Positions 55,639-64,000 of a stretch of 64,000 nucleotides of DNA are shown piece by piece. Positions within the stretch are counted from its first letter, which is position 1. Each line of letters begins with the position of its first letter. Source of the stretch: Methylocystis heyeri (GTDB lineage Bacteria > Pseudomonadota > Alphaproteobacteria > Rhizobiales > Beijerinckiaceae); contig NZ_CP046052.1 of the NCBI RefSeq assembly GCF_004802635.2, positions 62,001 through 126,000 of the forward strand. The letters run 5' to 3'. The notes beneath the pieces were generated by a model that saw only the letters and a list, made by a program, of their open reading frames with translations, was not told the DNA's origin and made no database searches. A program made the translations under genes and the position numbers.

Positions 55639-57351
55639 TTGCTCAGCCGCTACGACCACGATCTGCGCGTCGAAATCGGCTTTTGCACCGAGACGGGCAG
55701 GCGGCGGGACAACCAGGACTATGTCGCCGCCTGCTCGGGGCCGCTCGGCCCCGGCTCGCTTCATGGCCTCGTTGCGGCGGTGGCCGACGGCGTGGGCGGC
55801 CACAAGGGAGGGCGCGAGGCGGCCGAGACGGCGGTGCGCGGCTTCATCGAGGCCTATTTCGCCTCGCCCGAGACGATCGGCGTCGCGCGCGCCGCAGCGC
55901 GGGCGCTCGAATCCATCAACGGCTGGATCGCCGCGCAGGCGCGCGTCGATCAAAAGCTCGCGGGAATGGCGACGACTTTCTCGGCGCTGATTTTCTCGAG
56001 ACGCTCCGCATATCTCGCCCATGTCGGCGATTCCCGGGCCTATCGGCTGAGAGGCGAAGATTTCGAACAGCTGACGAACGACCATGTGCTGGGGCGCGGC
56101 GAGAGCGCCCATGCGCTCATTCGCGCGGTGGGTTTCGAGGATGTGCTGCGGGTCGATCATGCCTCGCACGCGCTCTGCCTCCATGACCGCTTTCTTCTGT
56201 GCAGCGACGGGGTGCATGCGTTCTTGCGCCGCGAGGCTATTCGCAAGCTCCTTGCCGAGCGCGTCTCGCCGCAGGAGGCCGCGGAAAGACTGGTCGCCGC
56301 GGCGCTGGCCGCCGGGAGCGACGATAATGCGACGGCGCTCGTCGCCGATGTCGTCGATCTCCCTCCTGCAGACCAGGGAGCGCTGTCGCAGCTCGCCGCC
56401 GGTCTCCGCATCGGGGAGCCGCCGGCGCCCGGGGAGGTCGTGGACGATTACCGGCTCGAACGGATCATCTCGCAGGGGCGCAACAGCCGATTGCTACTTG
56501 CGACGGATCTGCGCAACGGCCGGCCGCTCGTCGTCAAATTCCCGCTAGCGCGGGTCGCCGACGACGCGAGCCGCCGCCGGGCTTTCGTCAACGAGGCCTG
56601 GGTCGCCGGGCGCATCCGCAGCCCCTATGTCGGCGAGATCGTCGAGCCGGAGGAGGGCCGCAGGACGCAGCTTTATTCCGTCATGCCCTTCTATGAAGGC
56701 GAGACGCTCGAAGCGCGGCTCGCGCGGGCGCCGAAGATCGAACTGGAGGAGGGGCTTTCGATCGCGACGCGCCTTGCGCGGGCGGTCGCCGCTCATCGCG
56801 CGGGCGTCGTTCATCGCGACATCAAAGCCGACAATGTGATCCTGCTGAAGGACGGCAGCCTGCGTCTGGTCGATCTCGGGGTCTGCCGGGTTCCTCGTCT
56901 CGAGGATTTTTGCCCCGAGGACATTCCCGGCACGCCGAGCTACATGGCGCCGGAACTGTTCCTCGGAGCCTCCGGCGACGAGGCCTCCGATCTTTTTGCG
57001 CTGGGCGTCACCCTGTATCGCGCTTTTGCACGCGATTACCCCTATGGCGAAATCGAGCCCTTCAGCACGCCGCGGTTCGGCCGGCCGCGCCCCTTGATCG
57101 TAAAGCGGCCGGATCTTCCCGCCTGGATCAATGCCGCCATCCTGCGCGCGGTCGCCGCCGATCCGCGCGATCGCTTCGGCGACGTGGTGGAATTCGCGTT
57201 CGAACTGGAGAACGGCGCTCTGCGGAATATTGCGCCGCCTGCGACGAAGAAACCGCTCTATGAGCGCAATCCGCTGGTTTTCTGGAAGAGTCTGAGCTTG
57301 ATTCTGGCGTTCCTGCTCTTTCTCGCGCTGATCCCTCGGGCCTGGCGTTGA
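55639..57351 (+). CDS. PP2C phosphatase-Ser/Thr kinase fusion with membrane anchor
   Basis: Residues 1-240 are a PP2C phosphatase with RRRDNQDYVAA, VAAVADGVGGHKGGREAAE, YLAHVGDSRAYRLRG and GSDDNATALVADV, including the metal-binding Asp residues. Residues 270-530 are a Hanks-type kinase: Lys in PLVVKFPLARV, catalytic VVHRDIKADNVILL (Asp394), DLG in place of DFG, and GTPSYMAPELFLG. One membrane helix ends the chain (SLILAFLLFLALIPRAW). The Gly-rich loop ISQGRNSRLLLA is degenerate. The start is TTG 55639 with GAAAGGG upstream, 18 bases after narK. It probably regulates nitrate uptake or reduction by reversible phosphorylation, inferred from position. Confidence 0.9.
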   Translation: MLSRYDHDLRVEIGFCTETGRRRDNQDYVAACSGPLGPGSLHGLVAAVADGVGGHKGGREAAETAVRGFIEAYFASPETIGVARAAARALESINGWIAAQARVDQKLAGMATTFSALIFSRRSAYLAHVGDSRAYRLRGEDFEQLTNDHVLGRGESAHALIRAVGFEDVLRVDHASHALCLHDRFLLCSDGVHAFLRREAIRKLLAERVSPQEAAERLVAAALAAGSDDNATALVADVVDLPPADQGALSQLAAGLRIGEPPAPGEVVDDYRLERIISQGRNSRLLLATDLRNGRPLVVKFPLARVADDASRRRAFVNEAWVAGRIRSPYVGEIVEPEEGRRTQLYSVMPFYEGETLEARLARAPKIELEEGLSIATRLARAVAAHRAGVVHRDIKADNVILLKDGSLRLVDLGVCRVPRLEDFCPEDIPGTPSYMAPELFLGASGDEASDLFALGVTLYRAFARDYPYGEIEPFSTPRFGRPRPLIVKRPDLPAWINAAILRAVAADPRDRFGDVVEFAFELENGALRNIAPPATKKPLYERNPLVFWKSLSLILAFLLFLALIPRAWR

Positions 57352-57812
57352 GCGCATGGTCGGCTCCTGTGGATTGAAGAAGAGCACTGATCCGCTGCAA
57401 CTCCGGGGCCCGCGGGTCCGCATGAACGTCGGGCGGCGTTGGTAGGACGTATTTTCGCCGCTTAAACGCCACAATTCAGCCCAAGTTTGATTTTTACTGG
57501 TCGCGGCGCAGTGCAGCAGCCAATGCGCGAAACGTCAGTGCGTTTTATCGTGAGATCTGCGCAGCGAAAGCCGCTTCATGGCGACCCTGGTCATCCCTGA
57601 ACACCATCGCCTGCGCGCGAAAGCCGAGTTCCTCATCCCCGTCAGCGATCGCATTTTTGAAATTTCGACCTTCGCCAGCCGTTCGCCCAACTCGATCCCG
57701 CCCTATCGAGGACGTCGCCTCACGGGGGTGCTATTACGAATGTCGAAGGTTTACGTGGGCAATCCCGACAGTCTCGCACCGCATCAGGCGGCCTGGCGCC
57801 GGCACGCCGCGA
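57352..57812. other. Region without a clear gene, 461 bases
   Basis: Short frames occur (for example at 57578-57820, starting MATLVIPEHHRLRAKAEF), but none shows a recognisable family or a firm ribosome site. I see no terminator with a T-run after the kinase gene and no RNA gene. Confidence 0.35.
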
Positions 57813-58073
57813 ATGCTTGATATCTACAAGGCGTTTCGCCGTCGCGCTCTTGACGATGGCGGCGGGGTCGTCTTCGGCGACGCGGGGGATCGGCTTTCGC
57901 TGGGAGAGGCGTTGCGCCGCGGGGAACCCGCCCGTTACGAGGCTCGGCGTCGCCGGATCTGCCGCGCGCCGTTTCCGATGGCGCGTCTGCTGCTCGTGAT
58001 GGACTATCGTGAAAACCTGCGGAAGGTCGCCTTGGCTGCGCTCGCGTCGCAGCTGCGGAGCCCCGCATCATGA
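57813..58073 (+). CDS. Possible small ORF coupled to the ABC permease
   Basis: An 86-residue frame (MLDIYKAFRRRALDDGGG ... RENLRKVALAALASQLRSP) ends in TGA that overlaps the permease ATG as ATGA. A second frame from TTG 57817 encodes a signal-peptide-like start (ISTRRFAVALLTMAAG) and stops at 57999, so the region may instead hold a frameshifted exported protein. The product is unknown. Confidence 0.3.
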   Translation: MLDIYKAFRRRALDDGGGVVFGDAGDRLSLGEALRRGEPARYEARRRRICRAPFPMARLLLVMDYRENLRKVALAALASQLRSPAS

Positions 58074-59200
58074 TCTGGCTCGCGATGAGGCTCGTCTTCC
58101 ATAACCGCGCGCGTCTGATCGTGACGCTGTTTGGAGTCGTGTTCTCGGCCTATCTGACGCTCACTGAAACGGCGCTCTATATCGGCATGATGGAAAATGC
58201 GACCTCGATCATCCGTCACGCCGGCGCGGATATATGGGTGGCCGCCAAGGGCGTTCAGAATTTCGATTTCACCAAGCCCTTCCCCGACGACCGCGTGAAG
58301 ATGCTGGAGGGCAGCCGGGAGCTGGTCTGGGCCAAGCCGATCAGCTTGAGCTGGGGCTTTCTCAAATTGCGGAACGGGGCGCAGGAGCTCGTCGAGATCA
58401 TCGGCTACGACCCCTCGGCTCCCGTGGGCGGCCCTTGGGAAATGGCCAGCGGCTCCGAGAGCGACGTCGGCGACGACAAGATGATCGTCGACGAAAGCGC
58501 GGCGCAACGGCTCGGCGAATTGCGGCTCGGCGCGACCTGGGAGGTCAACGACCGCCCGCTCCAAATCATCGGGCTTTCGCGCGGGGCCAAAACCTTCACG
58601 ACTGCGCCGATCGTCTTCACCTCCTATGCTTTGGCGCAGGAGATGACCCCGGACATTTCGCGGCGCTCCGTTGCGGCCTACATCGCGATCCGGTTGCGCA
58701 ATCCGAAAGACGCCGAGCGTATCGCAGCGTCGCTCCGCCGACTGCTGAAGGACAATGAAGTTCTGACGACCTGGGCCTTCGTCGAGAGGACCGTGCTCTA
58801 TTGGACGATTCAGACGGGGATGGGAGCGGCTTTTTGCCTGACCGCCTTGCTCGGCCTCGTCGTCGGAGCCGGGATGATCGGCCAGACCGTTTTCGCCAAC
58901 ACCATGGAGCATCTCGGCGAATTTGCGACTCTGAAGGCCATGGGCGCCTCGCGGGGCGATCTCAATACGATCATTCTCGCCCAGGCCGGCGTCGACGCCG
59001 CACTGGGCTTCGCCATCGCCGCGCTGCTGGCGCTTTTGAGCAGGGAGCGGCTGGAGACGATGGGAGTCGCGCTGGCTATTAGCCCCACGCTCCTCGCCGG
59101 CCAGTTTTGCGTGACGCTCGTCACTGCGCTCGCCGCCGCCTATCTCTCGATCCGCCGCGTGCAGAAGCTCGATCCTGCGACGATCTTCAGGAGCCAGTGA
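58070..59200 (+). CDS. ABC transporter permease, FtsX/DevC type
   Basis: The 376-residue membrane protein has an N-terminal helix (ARLIVTLFGVVFSAYLTLTE), a large periplasmic domain (VWVAAK-type region HAGADIWVAAKGVQNFDF, ELVEIIGYDPSAPVGGPWE) and three C-terminal helices with the FtsX motif AGMIGQTVFANTMEHLGEF, ATLKAMGASRGDLNTIIL. It ends by coupling to the ATPase gene (TGATG). DevC/MacB-like permeases work with an ATPase and usually a periplasmic adaptor, which is missing here. The substrate is unknown. Confidence 0.85.
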   Translation: MIWLAMRLVFHNRARLIVTLFGVVFSAYLTLTETALYIGMMENATSIIRHAGADIWVAAKGVQNFDFTKPFPDDRVKMLEGSRELVWAKPISLSWGFLKLRNGAQELVEIIGYDPSAPVGGPWEMASGSESDVGDDKMIVDESAAQRLGELRLGATWEVNDRPLQIIGLSRGAKTFTTAPIVFTSYALAQEMTPDISRRSVAAYIAIRLRNPKDAERIAASLRRLLKDNEVLTTWAFVERTVLYWTIQTGMGAAFCLTALLGLVVGAGMIGQTVFANTMEHLGEFATLKAMGASRGDLNTIILAQAGVDAALGFAIAALLALLSRERLETMGVALAISPTLLAGQFCVTLVTALAAAYLSIRRVQKLDPATIFRSQ

Positions 59201-59895
59201 TGAAGCCCTTGCTCGAAGCGCGCGCGCTCACCAAGCATTACCAGCAGGGAAGCGTCACGGTCGCCGCCGTCGAGAACGTCTCTCTCGCGGCGCCGGGCGG
59301 CGAAGTCACGCTGCTCATCGGCCCTTCGGGTTCCGGCAAATCGACGCTGCTCTCGATGCTCGGCGGCATATTGCGTCCGACGTCCGGCGCGATTCTCCTC
59401 GGCGGGCACGAGGTCGGCAATCTTTCCGATCGCGAGTTGCCGCCAATCCGCCGCCGATGTTTCGGTTTCGTGTTTCAATCCTTCAACCTGTTTCCTTTCT
59501 TGACGGCGCGGGAAAATGTCGAGACGGCGCTGCGCCTGCGGAAAGTTCCAGCGCCGCTGCGCGAGCGGCGAAGCGCCGAGCTTCTCGAGTACTGCAATCT
59601 CGCCGAGCGAATGGATTTTTACCCGGCGAGTCTCAGCGACGGCGAGAAGCAGAGGGTGGCGATCGCCCGAGCGCTCGCCGGCGATCCTTTCATCTTGCTG
59701 GCCGACGAGCCGACGGCCCGTCTCGACTCTGCAAGCGGCGAGGCGATCCTCGAAATGCTGCGAGGCTTCGCCAGGCGGCGCGGAAAAGCCGTCATCATGG
59801 CGAGCCACGACCCGAAAGCCCGCAGCTTCGCCGATCAGGTCTACAGTCTGGCGGATGGCCGGATAGAGGCCCTGGAGCGCATTCCGCAAAAGTAG
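59200..59895 (+). CDS. ABC transporter ATPase, LolD/DevA type
   Basis: The 231-residue ATPase has Walker A LIGPSGSGKSTLLSMLGGI, Q-loop FVFQSFNLFPFLTARENVE, a changed signature LSDGEKQRVAIARAL (Asp for the second Gly of LSGGQ), Walker B FILLADEPTARLD and switch His MASHDPKARSFAD. It partners the preceding FtsX-type permease. The final codons (ERIPQK and the TAG stop) lie inside the first unit of a tandem palindromic repeat, so the C terminus was shaped by repeat insertion. Confidence 0.88.
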   Translation: MKPLLEARALTKHYQQGSVTVAAVENVSLAAPGGEVTLLIGPSGSGKSTLLSMLGGILRPTSGAILLGGHEVGNLSDRELPPIRRRCFGFVFQSFNLFPFLTARENVETALRLRKVPAPLRERRSAELLEYCNLAERMDFYPASLSDGEKQRVAIARALAGDPFILLADEPTARLDSASGEAILEMLRGFARRRGKAVIMASHDPKARSFADQVYSLADGRIEALERIPQK

Positions 59896-60108
59896 GCATG
59901 CTTTTGCGACAAGAATGCGCTCGGACGCTGTGAATGGAGCGCATTCCGCAAAAGTAGGCATGCTTTTGCGACAAGAATGCGCTCGGACGCTGTGAATGGA
60001 GCGCATTCCGCAAAAGTAGGCATGCTTTTGCGACAAGAATGCGCTCGGACGCTGTGAATGGAGCGCATTCCGCAAAAGTAGACATGCTTTTGCGACAGGA
60101 ATGCGCTC
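59875..60108. repeat. Four tandem 62-bp palindromic units
   Basis: Units start at 59875, 59937, 59999 and 60061. Each begins GAGCGCATTC, continues CGCAAAAG, has a centre near GGCATG and returns through CTTTTGCG to GAATGCGCTC, so each can fold into a long hairpin. The first three units look identical, including the spacer GGACGCTGTGAATG; the fourth has substitutions and no full spacer. Unit 1 supplies the end of the upstream ATPase gene. Confidence 0.92.
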
Positions 60109-60184
60109 CAACATATTACCCGGAGCGATTTCGCCATGAGCGGGACGGCCTTGGCGTCGCCCGCCACGCAGGAGAGGGCAGTTC

Positions 60185-60934
60185 ATGCTTCAAATCCACC
60201 ACCGTGACGCCGGCGGCGACATCGCCAGCCTTGCCGCCGCCTGCGCGGTCGCGGCGCTGGCGGCGGTCGCTCTGGAGGCGGCTTTCGCCCCGGCGGTCAT
60301 GCTGGGCGCGGCGGCGGCGCTCGCCCCCCGTCGGCTCGCCCGGCTTCGCCGGCGCCAGCGCGCCCCGGCGCCCGCCCTCGCCAGGGCTCCGTCAGTCTCC
60401 ATCGGAAGTACGCCGGATTCCGTCGAGACAGGGCAGGCGCCGCAGTTTTCCTTCGCGGGGCTGAAGTTCGGGCGCTCGGCGATGAAGACGGTTACGTTCC
60501 GCGTGATCGCCTCCGGACTCGATTTCGGTTGGAATTATTTCCTGCTCGGCGAAGTCGCGACGGCGGCGGGATTGTCGGCTGTCTCGCTCGGCGCCGCCCC
60601 CCTGTTCTATTTTTTGCATGAGACGGCCTGGAACCACTTCCGCTCGGACCAGCGCGCGAGCGCTCGGATCGAGGCGACAGGGACGCAGGTTCCCGTCACG
60701 CGCGCCATGGCGAAGACCATCACTTACCGCACCTTTGCGACGATCTCCGAATTCGGAACCAATTTCGCGGTGGTTCGGGACGTTGGGCTCGCGGCGGAAC
60801 TGTCCGCATTCGGCTTCTTCGCGGGGCCTTTTGTCTATCTCGCGCATGAAAAGGCCTGGGATTACTATGGCAAGGCGAAGCCCGAGGCCGGCGCTGCGCC
60901 GCCGCCGGCTCCGCGACTCCTCACCGCTCCGTGA
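60185..60934 (+). CDS. Membrane protein with two DUF2061 domains
   Basis: The 249-residue protein has an N-terminal hydrophobic region (IASLAAACAVAALAAVALEA) and then two similar DUF2061-type units, the first with MKTVTFRVIASGLDFGWNYF and FYFLHETAWNHF, the second with AKTITYRTFATISEFGTNFA and VYLAHEKAWDYYG. The HExxW ending of each unit is the family mark. The function of DUF2061 proteins is not known. The 3' end overlaps the convergent EcsC gene by 14 bases. Confidence 0.82.
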   Translation: MLQIHHRDAGGDIASLAAACAVAALAAVALEAAFAPAVMLGAAAALAPRRLARLRRRQRAPAPALARAPSVSIGSTPDSVETGQAPQFSFAGLKFGRSAMKTVTFRVIASGLDFGWNYFLLGEVATAAGLSAVSLGAAPLFYFLHETAWNHFRSDQRASARIEATGTQVPVTRAMAKTITYRTFATISEFGTNFAVVRDVGLAAELSAFGFFAGPFVYLAHEKAWDYYGKAKPEAGAAPPPAPRLLTAP

Positions 60935-61799
60935 CAGGGCGGACCGCCGGCTTTTTCGGGTGCGGCGACGTTTTGATCTTTTTTCGTCGCGAAGGCGCGG
61001 CGCGGAGCGGGCGAAGATCGGCGCGGATTTCCGCATAGCGGATGCGGACGGTCTCGGCGCCGTAGCGCCGCTCGAGCCGGCGCACGATGAAATGCGCCTG
61101 TGCGAGATTTTGAAATTGGCGCATGAACAGCGCGTTCATGGCGCCGCCTGTAACCGCGCCGATGACCGGGATCGCGCCCGCGAGGGCGCGCTCGGACAAA
61201 GAGGCGCCGAACCGGCCGATCAGCTCAGCCGCCACGCGGACGAGAAGCGGCGGAAAGACGGCGCTCGAGACGCCGCGTTCGACGACCGAATGCGTCGCGT
61301 TTTGCGCAAGACGCGCGAGCCGCGTGCGCGTCGCGAAATAACCGGGGTTCGCATCCGCCGCGCCGCCGCGCGCGCCGAGCGCGAAGACTTCGAGGCAGGC
61401 GATGCGCGCTTCCGTCGTGGTCAGATCCTCGCCGGACTGGCGGGCGATATCCGCGATCTGGCGCAGGATGAGCAGGGTGATCACCGGCAGTTCGATCAAT
61501 ACGCCGGGCCCGCCGAGCGCGCCGCCGATCCCGCCGGAGAGGCCCGCGAGCAGCAGGCCCATGGCCGGGCGCAGCGGCCGTCTCGCCGTATCGGCGCGCG
61601 GCGCCCTGGCGACGAAAGCCAGACAACGGAGCGCCGCCCGCTCGATGGCGCGGTCGATGCGGCGCTTGAGGGGCTTCGGCAGCCGCGCCAGCGCGCGGTC
61701 GAGATCGCGACCGGAAGTCTTCGGGCCGGCGCCGGCGAGATTGCCTTGTTCGAGACGTCGTACTGCGCGCTTCAGCTCGGCAAGGTCGTCCTTCAGCAT
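60921..61799 (-). CDS. EcsC-family protein
   Basis: The 292-residue protein fits the EcsC family: VITLLILRQIADIARQSGED, EARIACLEVFALGARGG, FPPLLVRVAAELIGRFGASL, GAIPVIGAVTGGAMNALFMR and FQNLAQAHFIVRRLERRYGA. Hydrophobic Gly-rich segments (LLLAGLSGGIGGALGGPGVL) suggest membrane association. The name derives from an ABC-exporter operon of Bacillus, but the molecular function is unclear. It starts 15 bases after the P-type ATPase stop and is likely co-transcribed with it. Confidence 0.8.
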   Translation of the reverse strand: MLKDDLAELKRAVRRLEQGNLAGAGPKTSGRDLDRALARLPKPLKRRIDRAIERAALRCLAFVARAPRADTARRPLRPAMGLLLAGLSGGIGGALGGPGVLIELPVITLLILRQIADIARQSGEDLTTTEARIACLEVFALGARGGAADANPGYFATRTRLARLAQNATHSVVERGVSSAVFPPLLVRVAAELIGRFGASLSERALAGAIPVIGAVTGGAMNALFMRQFQNLAQAHFIVRRLERRYGAETVRIRYAEIRADLRPLRAAPSRRKKIKTSPHPKKPAVRPVTER

Positions 61800-61814
61800 C
61801 GCCGGCGCGGCGCG

Positions 61815-63953
61815 TTATCGCCTGAACATCAGCGGGCGGACGGCGTTCAGGCTGGCGATGATCGCCGAGCCGTTGCTGATGAGGGCTGTTACAGACGGGC
61901 TTACGAGGCCGCTCGGCAGCGCGAGTCCCAGCGCCAGCGTGTTCATGCCGATGACGATGCCGTAATTCTGCTTGATGAGGCTGATGGCGCCGCGCGACAC
62001 TTCGATCGCTTCGACCAGCTTGTCGAGCGAATCCTCCATGAGCATGACGTCTGCGGTTTCATGGGTGACTTCGGCGCCGTGCTTCATTGAAATGCCGACG
62101 TCGGCGAAGCTGAGGGCAGGGGAGTCGTTGATGCCGTCGCCGATCATCGCGACGACTCGGCCCTCATTCTGCAACAGCTGCACGACATCGGCCTTGTCTG
62201 TCGGCAGCATGTCGGCGACGAAGCGGCTGAGCCCGAGCCGTTCGCTCACCGCGCGCGCGACCACGGCGTTGTCGCCCGTGAGCATCACCGTGTCGCGCAC
62301 GCCCAGCGCGTGCAGGCGCCTGATGCAGCCGTAGCTCTCCGGGCGGATCTGATCGGCGTAGGGAACGAGCGCCGCGAGCGCGCCGTCGATGGCGAGATGC
62401 AGGCAGGAATAGCCCGCCTCCTCGAGGCGCTGCTTGTCTCCCGCGGCGCGGTCGATCGCAATGCCGAGCTTGCGCATGTAGCGCTGATTGCCGACATGGA
62501 TGAAACGGCCTTCGACGAAAGCTTCGACGCCCATGCCGACCGAATAGTTGGGCTCGTCGCAGACCGGCGCCGGCGCGCCGATCTGATCCGCACGGCGGCG
62601 CAGCGCTTCGGCGACCGGATGCTGCAGGCGGCTCTCGGCCGCCGCCGCAAGGCCGATCAGCGTGCGAGCGTCGATCGTGGACTGATAGGGCACGATGTCG
62701 ATGACCTCCGGCGCGCCGCGCGTCAGCGTGCCGGTCTTGTCGAAGACGACGGTGTCGACCTCGGCGAGCCGCTCCATATGGCGCCCGCTCTTGATGATGA
62801 TGCCGCTGCGCGCAGCCTGAGTCATCGTCGACAGCACGGCGGTCGGCGCGGCGACGCGAATGCCGGTGCCGTAATCGACGATGACGAGGGACAGGAAGCG
62901 GTTCAGATCCCCGGTGAGCAGCGCCGAGCCGGTCGCCGCAGCGAGCGTGGGAGCCACCAGCCGGTCGGCGAGCCGCTCGGCGTGGTTCTGCATGCGGGTG
63001 TCGCCTACGGGGGCGCTGTCGATCAGGCTGACGATCCTTCCGGCCGTGGTGTCGCGCCCGACGGCGCGGGCCCGGATCGTAATGCGCCCCTCTCGAATCA
63101 CGGTCGCGGCGAACGCCGCCTCGCCGACGCTGCGCATCACCGGCAGTCCTTCGCCGGTGATGGTCTTCTGGTCGATGAGCGCTTCTCCCTCGATGATTTC
63201 GCCGTCGACGGGGATCATCTCGCCCGGGAACACCACGACTTCATCGCCGGGTTCGAGGTCGTCGGAGGAGATCGAGACCACCGAACCGTTGCGCATCACC
63301 CAGGCGGTCTTGTTGCGGAATTCGAGCAGGTCGCCGATGGCGCGTTTCGACCCTGCCGCGGTGAGGTCCCTGATCCAGTCGCCGAGCTTGATCAGCCAGG
63401 TGATCAGCGCAGCGGCGACGAAATTGCCCTGCGCCATGGAAGCCCCGATGGCGAGCGTGTCGAGAAAGTCCACGTTGAGGCGGCGCTCGCGCGCCAGGAC
63501 GCGCCAGGCGCGCAGGGCGATGGGATAGGCGTTCCAAAGCATGAAGGGGAGGTTGACCGCGCGCAGCAGCGGCGACGCCGAGAAGGCGAGGGCGAGCGAC
63601 AGCGTCGGGAGCGCGAGCGGAAACCGGCGCTCCGTCTCCGGCGCCTTGGCCGGCAGCAACTCTTGCGCCTCGTGCCGACCCGTTTCGCCGCCCCCGGCCG
63701 AGGCGACCAGGGCCGCGAGATCCGCGAGCGTCATCAGCTTCAACCGGCCGAACAGGAAGCGAAAGGCCTGTTCGTGGACGGGATCGAAATGGATCACGAC
63801 GCTGGCGCAGTCGAAATTGATGCGCACGCTTCTGACGCCTTCCTGACGCGAGAGCCAGTTCGAGGCGCTTTCGGCCAGCGTGCGGTCGCGGCAAAGCGCC
63901 GGCGCACTGAGGCGCACGCGCCCTTTCATGAAATGACGAACGGCGATCTGCAT
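61815..63953 (-). CDS. P1B-like metal-transport ATPase lacking the CPC motif
   Basis: The 712-residue P-type ATPase has an N-terminal HMA-like fold without CxxC (MKGRVRLSAPALCRDRT, VRSVRINFDCASVVIHF), an actuator with TITGEGLPVMRSVGE (TGES variant), the phosphorylation site FDKTGTLTRGAPE (Asp405), an HP motif in SRLQHPVAEALRRR and MIGDGINDSPALSFADVGIS. Where P1B pumps have CPC, CPH or SPC in the metal path it reads GIRVAAPTAVLST (Ala369-Pro370-Thr371), so no Cys ligand is available. It is probably an efflux pump for a harder metal or with an unusual site. The last 47 bases of the window to its right hold no gene. Confidence 0.88.
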   Translation of the reverse strand: MQIAVRHFMKGRVRLSAPALCRDRTLAESASNWLSRQEGVRSVRINFDCASVVIHFDPVHEQAFRFLFGRLKLMTLADLAALVASAGGGETGRHEAQELLPAKAPETERRFPLALPTLSLALAFSASPLLRAVNLPFMLWNAYPIALRAWRVLARERRLNVDFLDTLAIGASMAQGNFVAAALITWLIKLGDWIRDLTAAGSKRAIGDLLEFRNKTAWVMRNGSVVSISSDDLEPGDEVVVFPGEMIPVDGEIIEGEALIDQKTITGEGLPVMRSVGEAAFAATVIREGRITIRARAVGRDTTAGRIVSLIDSAPVGDTRMQNHAERLADRLVAPTLAAATGSALLTGDLNRFLSLVIVDYGTGIRVAAPTAVLSTMTQAARSGIIIKSGRHMERLAEVDTVVFDKTGTLTRGAPEVIDIVPYQSTIDARTLIGLAAAAESRLQHPVAEALRRRADQIGAPAPVCDEPNYSVGMGVEAFVEGRFIHVGNQRYMRKLGIAIDRAAGDKQRLEEAGYSCLHLAIDGALAALVPYADQIRPESYGCIRRLHALGVRDTVMLTGDNAVVARAVSERLGLSRFVADMLPTDKADVVQLLQNEGRVVAMIGDGINDSPALSFADVGISMKHGAEVTHETADVMLMEDSLDKLVEAIEVSRGAISLIKQNYGIVIGMNTLALGLALPSGLVSPSVTALISNGSAIIASLNAVRPLMFRR

Positions 63954-64000
63954 CGGGTCCTTCCTGTGCGACAGACGCCGTCCGGCGTTAAAACGAAAGC

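Noticed and set aside
53881-56217. Long minus-strand open frame of 778 codons opposite nasA, narK and the kinase gene
   Set aside because: It spans three recognised plus-strand genes, and its product is Arg/Ala-rich low-complexity sequence typical of shadows.
59875-60108. Tandem repeat as a CRISPR array
   Set aside because: Repeat and spacer are the same in successive units, units are palindromic over almost their whole length, and no cas genes are near.
59795-60167. Repetitive minus-strand open frames across the 62-bp repeats
   Set aside because: They only reflect a repeat unit that happens to stay open across tandem copies; there is no ribosome site or protein logic.

Overview
The window is GC-rich, densely coded DNA from a bacterium, most likely an alphaproteobacterium of the Hyphomicrobiales. 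The NAD-dependent single-subunit formate dehydrogenase and the gene styles fit a methylotroph or methanotroph such as Methylocystis, Methylosinus or a Beijerinckiaceae member. That placement is inference from gene content. No rRNA, tRNA, prophage or complete insertion sequence was recognised.

Layout. 1-0.5 kb: start of an ABC exporter that runs off the left edge (minus strand). 1.3-9.8 kb: a secreted Rhs/YD-repeat protein with an N-terminal C39-like peptidase domain and a glycine-zipper tip, followed by two paralogous secreted proteins of unknown function. 10-14.4 kb: a hybrid histidine kinase, a convergent NarL-type regulator, a glutamine-amidotransferase-like protein and a LysR regulator. 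14.4-16.2 kb: cyanase and formate dehydrogenase, probably one operon with the LysR gene. 17-19.7 kb: a PhnCDE-type ABC importer.

19.7-35.2 kb is a nearly self-contained vanadium nitrogenase locus. vnfD-vnfG-vnfK, an unknown 297-residue gene and a NifX-family gene run leftwards. A NifX-glyoxalase fusion, vnfH and a Nif11 gene run rightwards from a back-to-back sigma-54 promoter region. vnfE-vnfN-vnfX-nfu, then nifB, a ferredoxin and an A-type carrier, follow rightwards, and the activator vnfA converges from the right. VnfD carries the residues specific for FeV-cofactor: Cys257, His423 and the carbonate-binding loop at 335-340.

35.7-43.8 kb, all on the minus strand, is a TonB-dependent metal or metallophore uptake system: FecCD permease, ATPase, TonB, outer-membrane receptor, periplasmic binding protein, a radical SAM protein and a small double-CxxC protein. 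A good -24/-12 promoter in front of the receptor suggests the system belongs to the same sigma-54 regulon. It is a candidate vanadium (or iron) supply system for the nitrogenase.

44-57.4 kb is the nitrate assimilation region: a double-barrel outer-membrane protein, nasT-nasS, a long structured leader, nirB, nirD, nasA, a NarK-type transporter and a phosphatase-kinase fusion. 57.4-64 kb holds an ABC permease/ATPase pair, a 62-bp tandem palindromic repeat, a DUF2061 protein, an EcsC-family protein and a P1B-like ATPase lacking the usual CPC motif.
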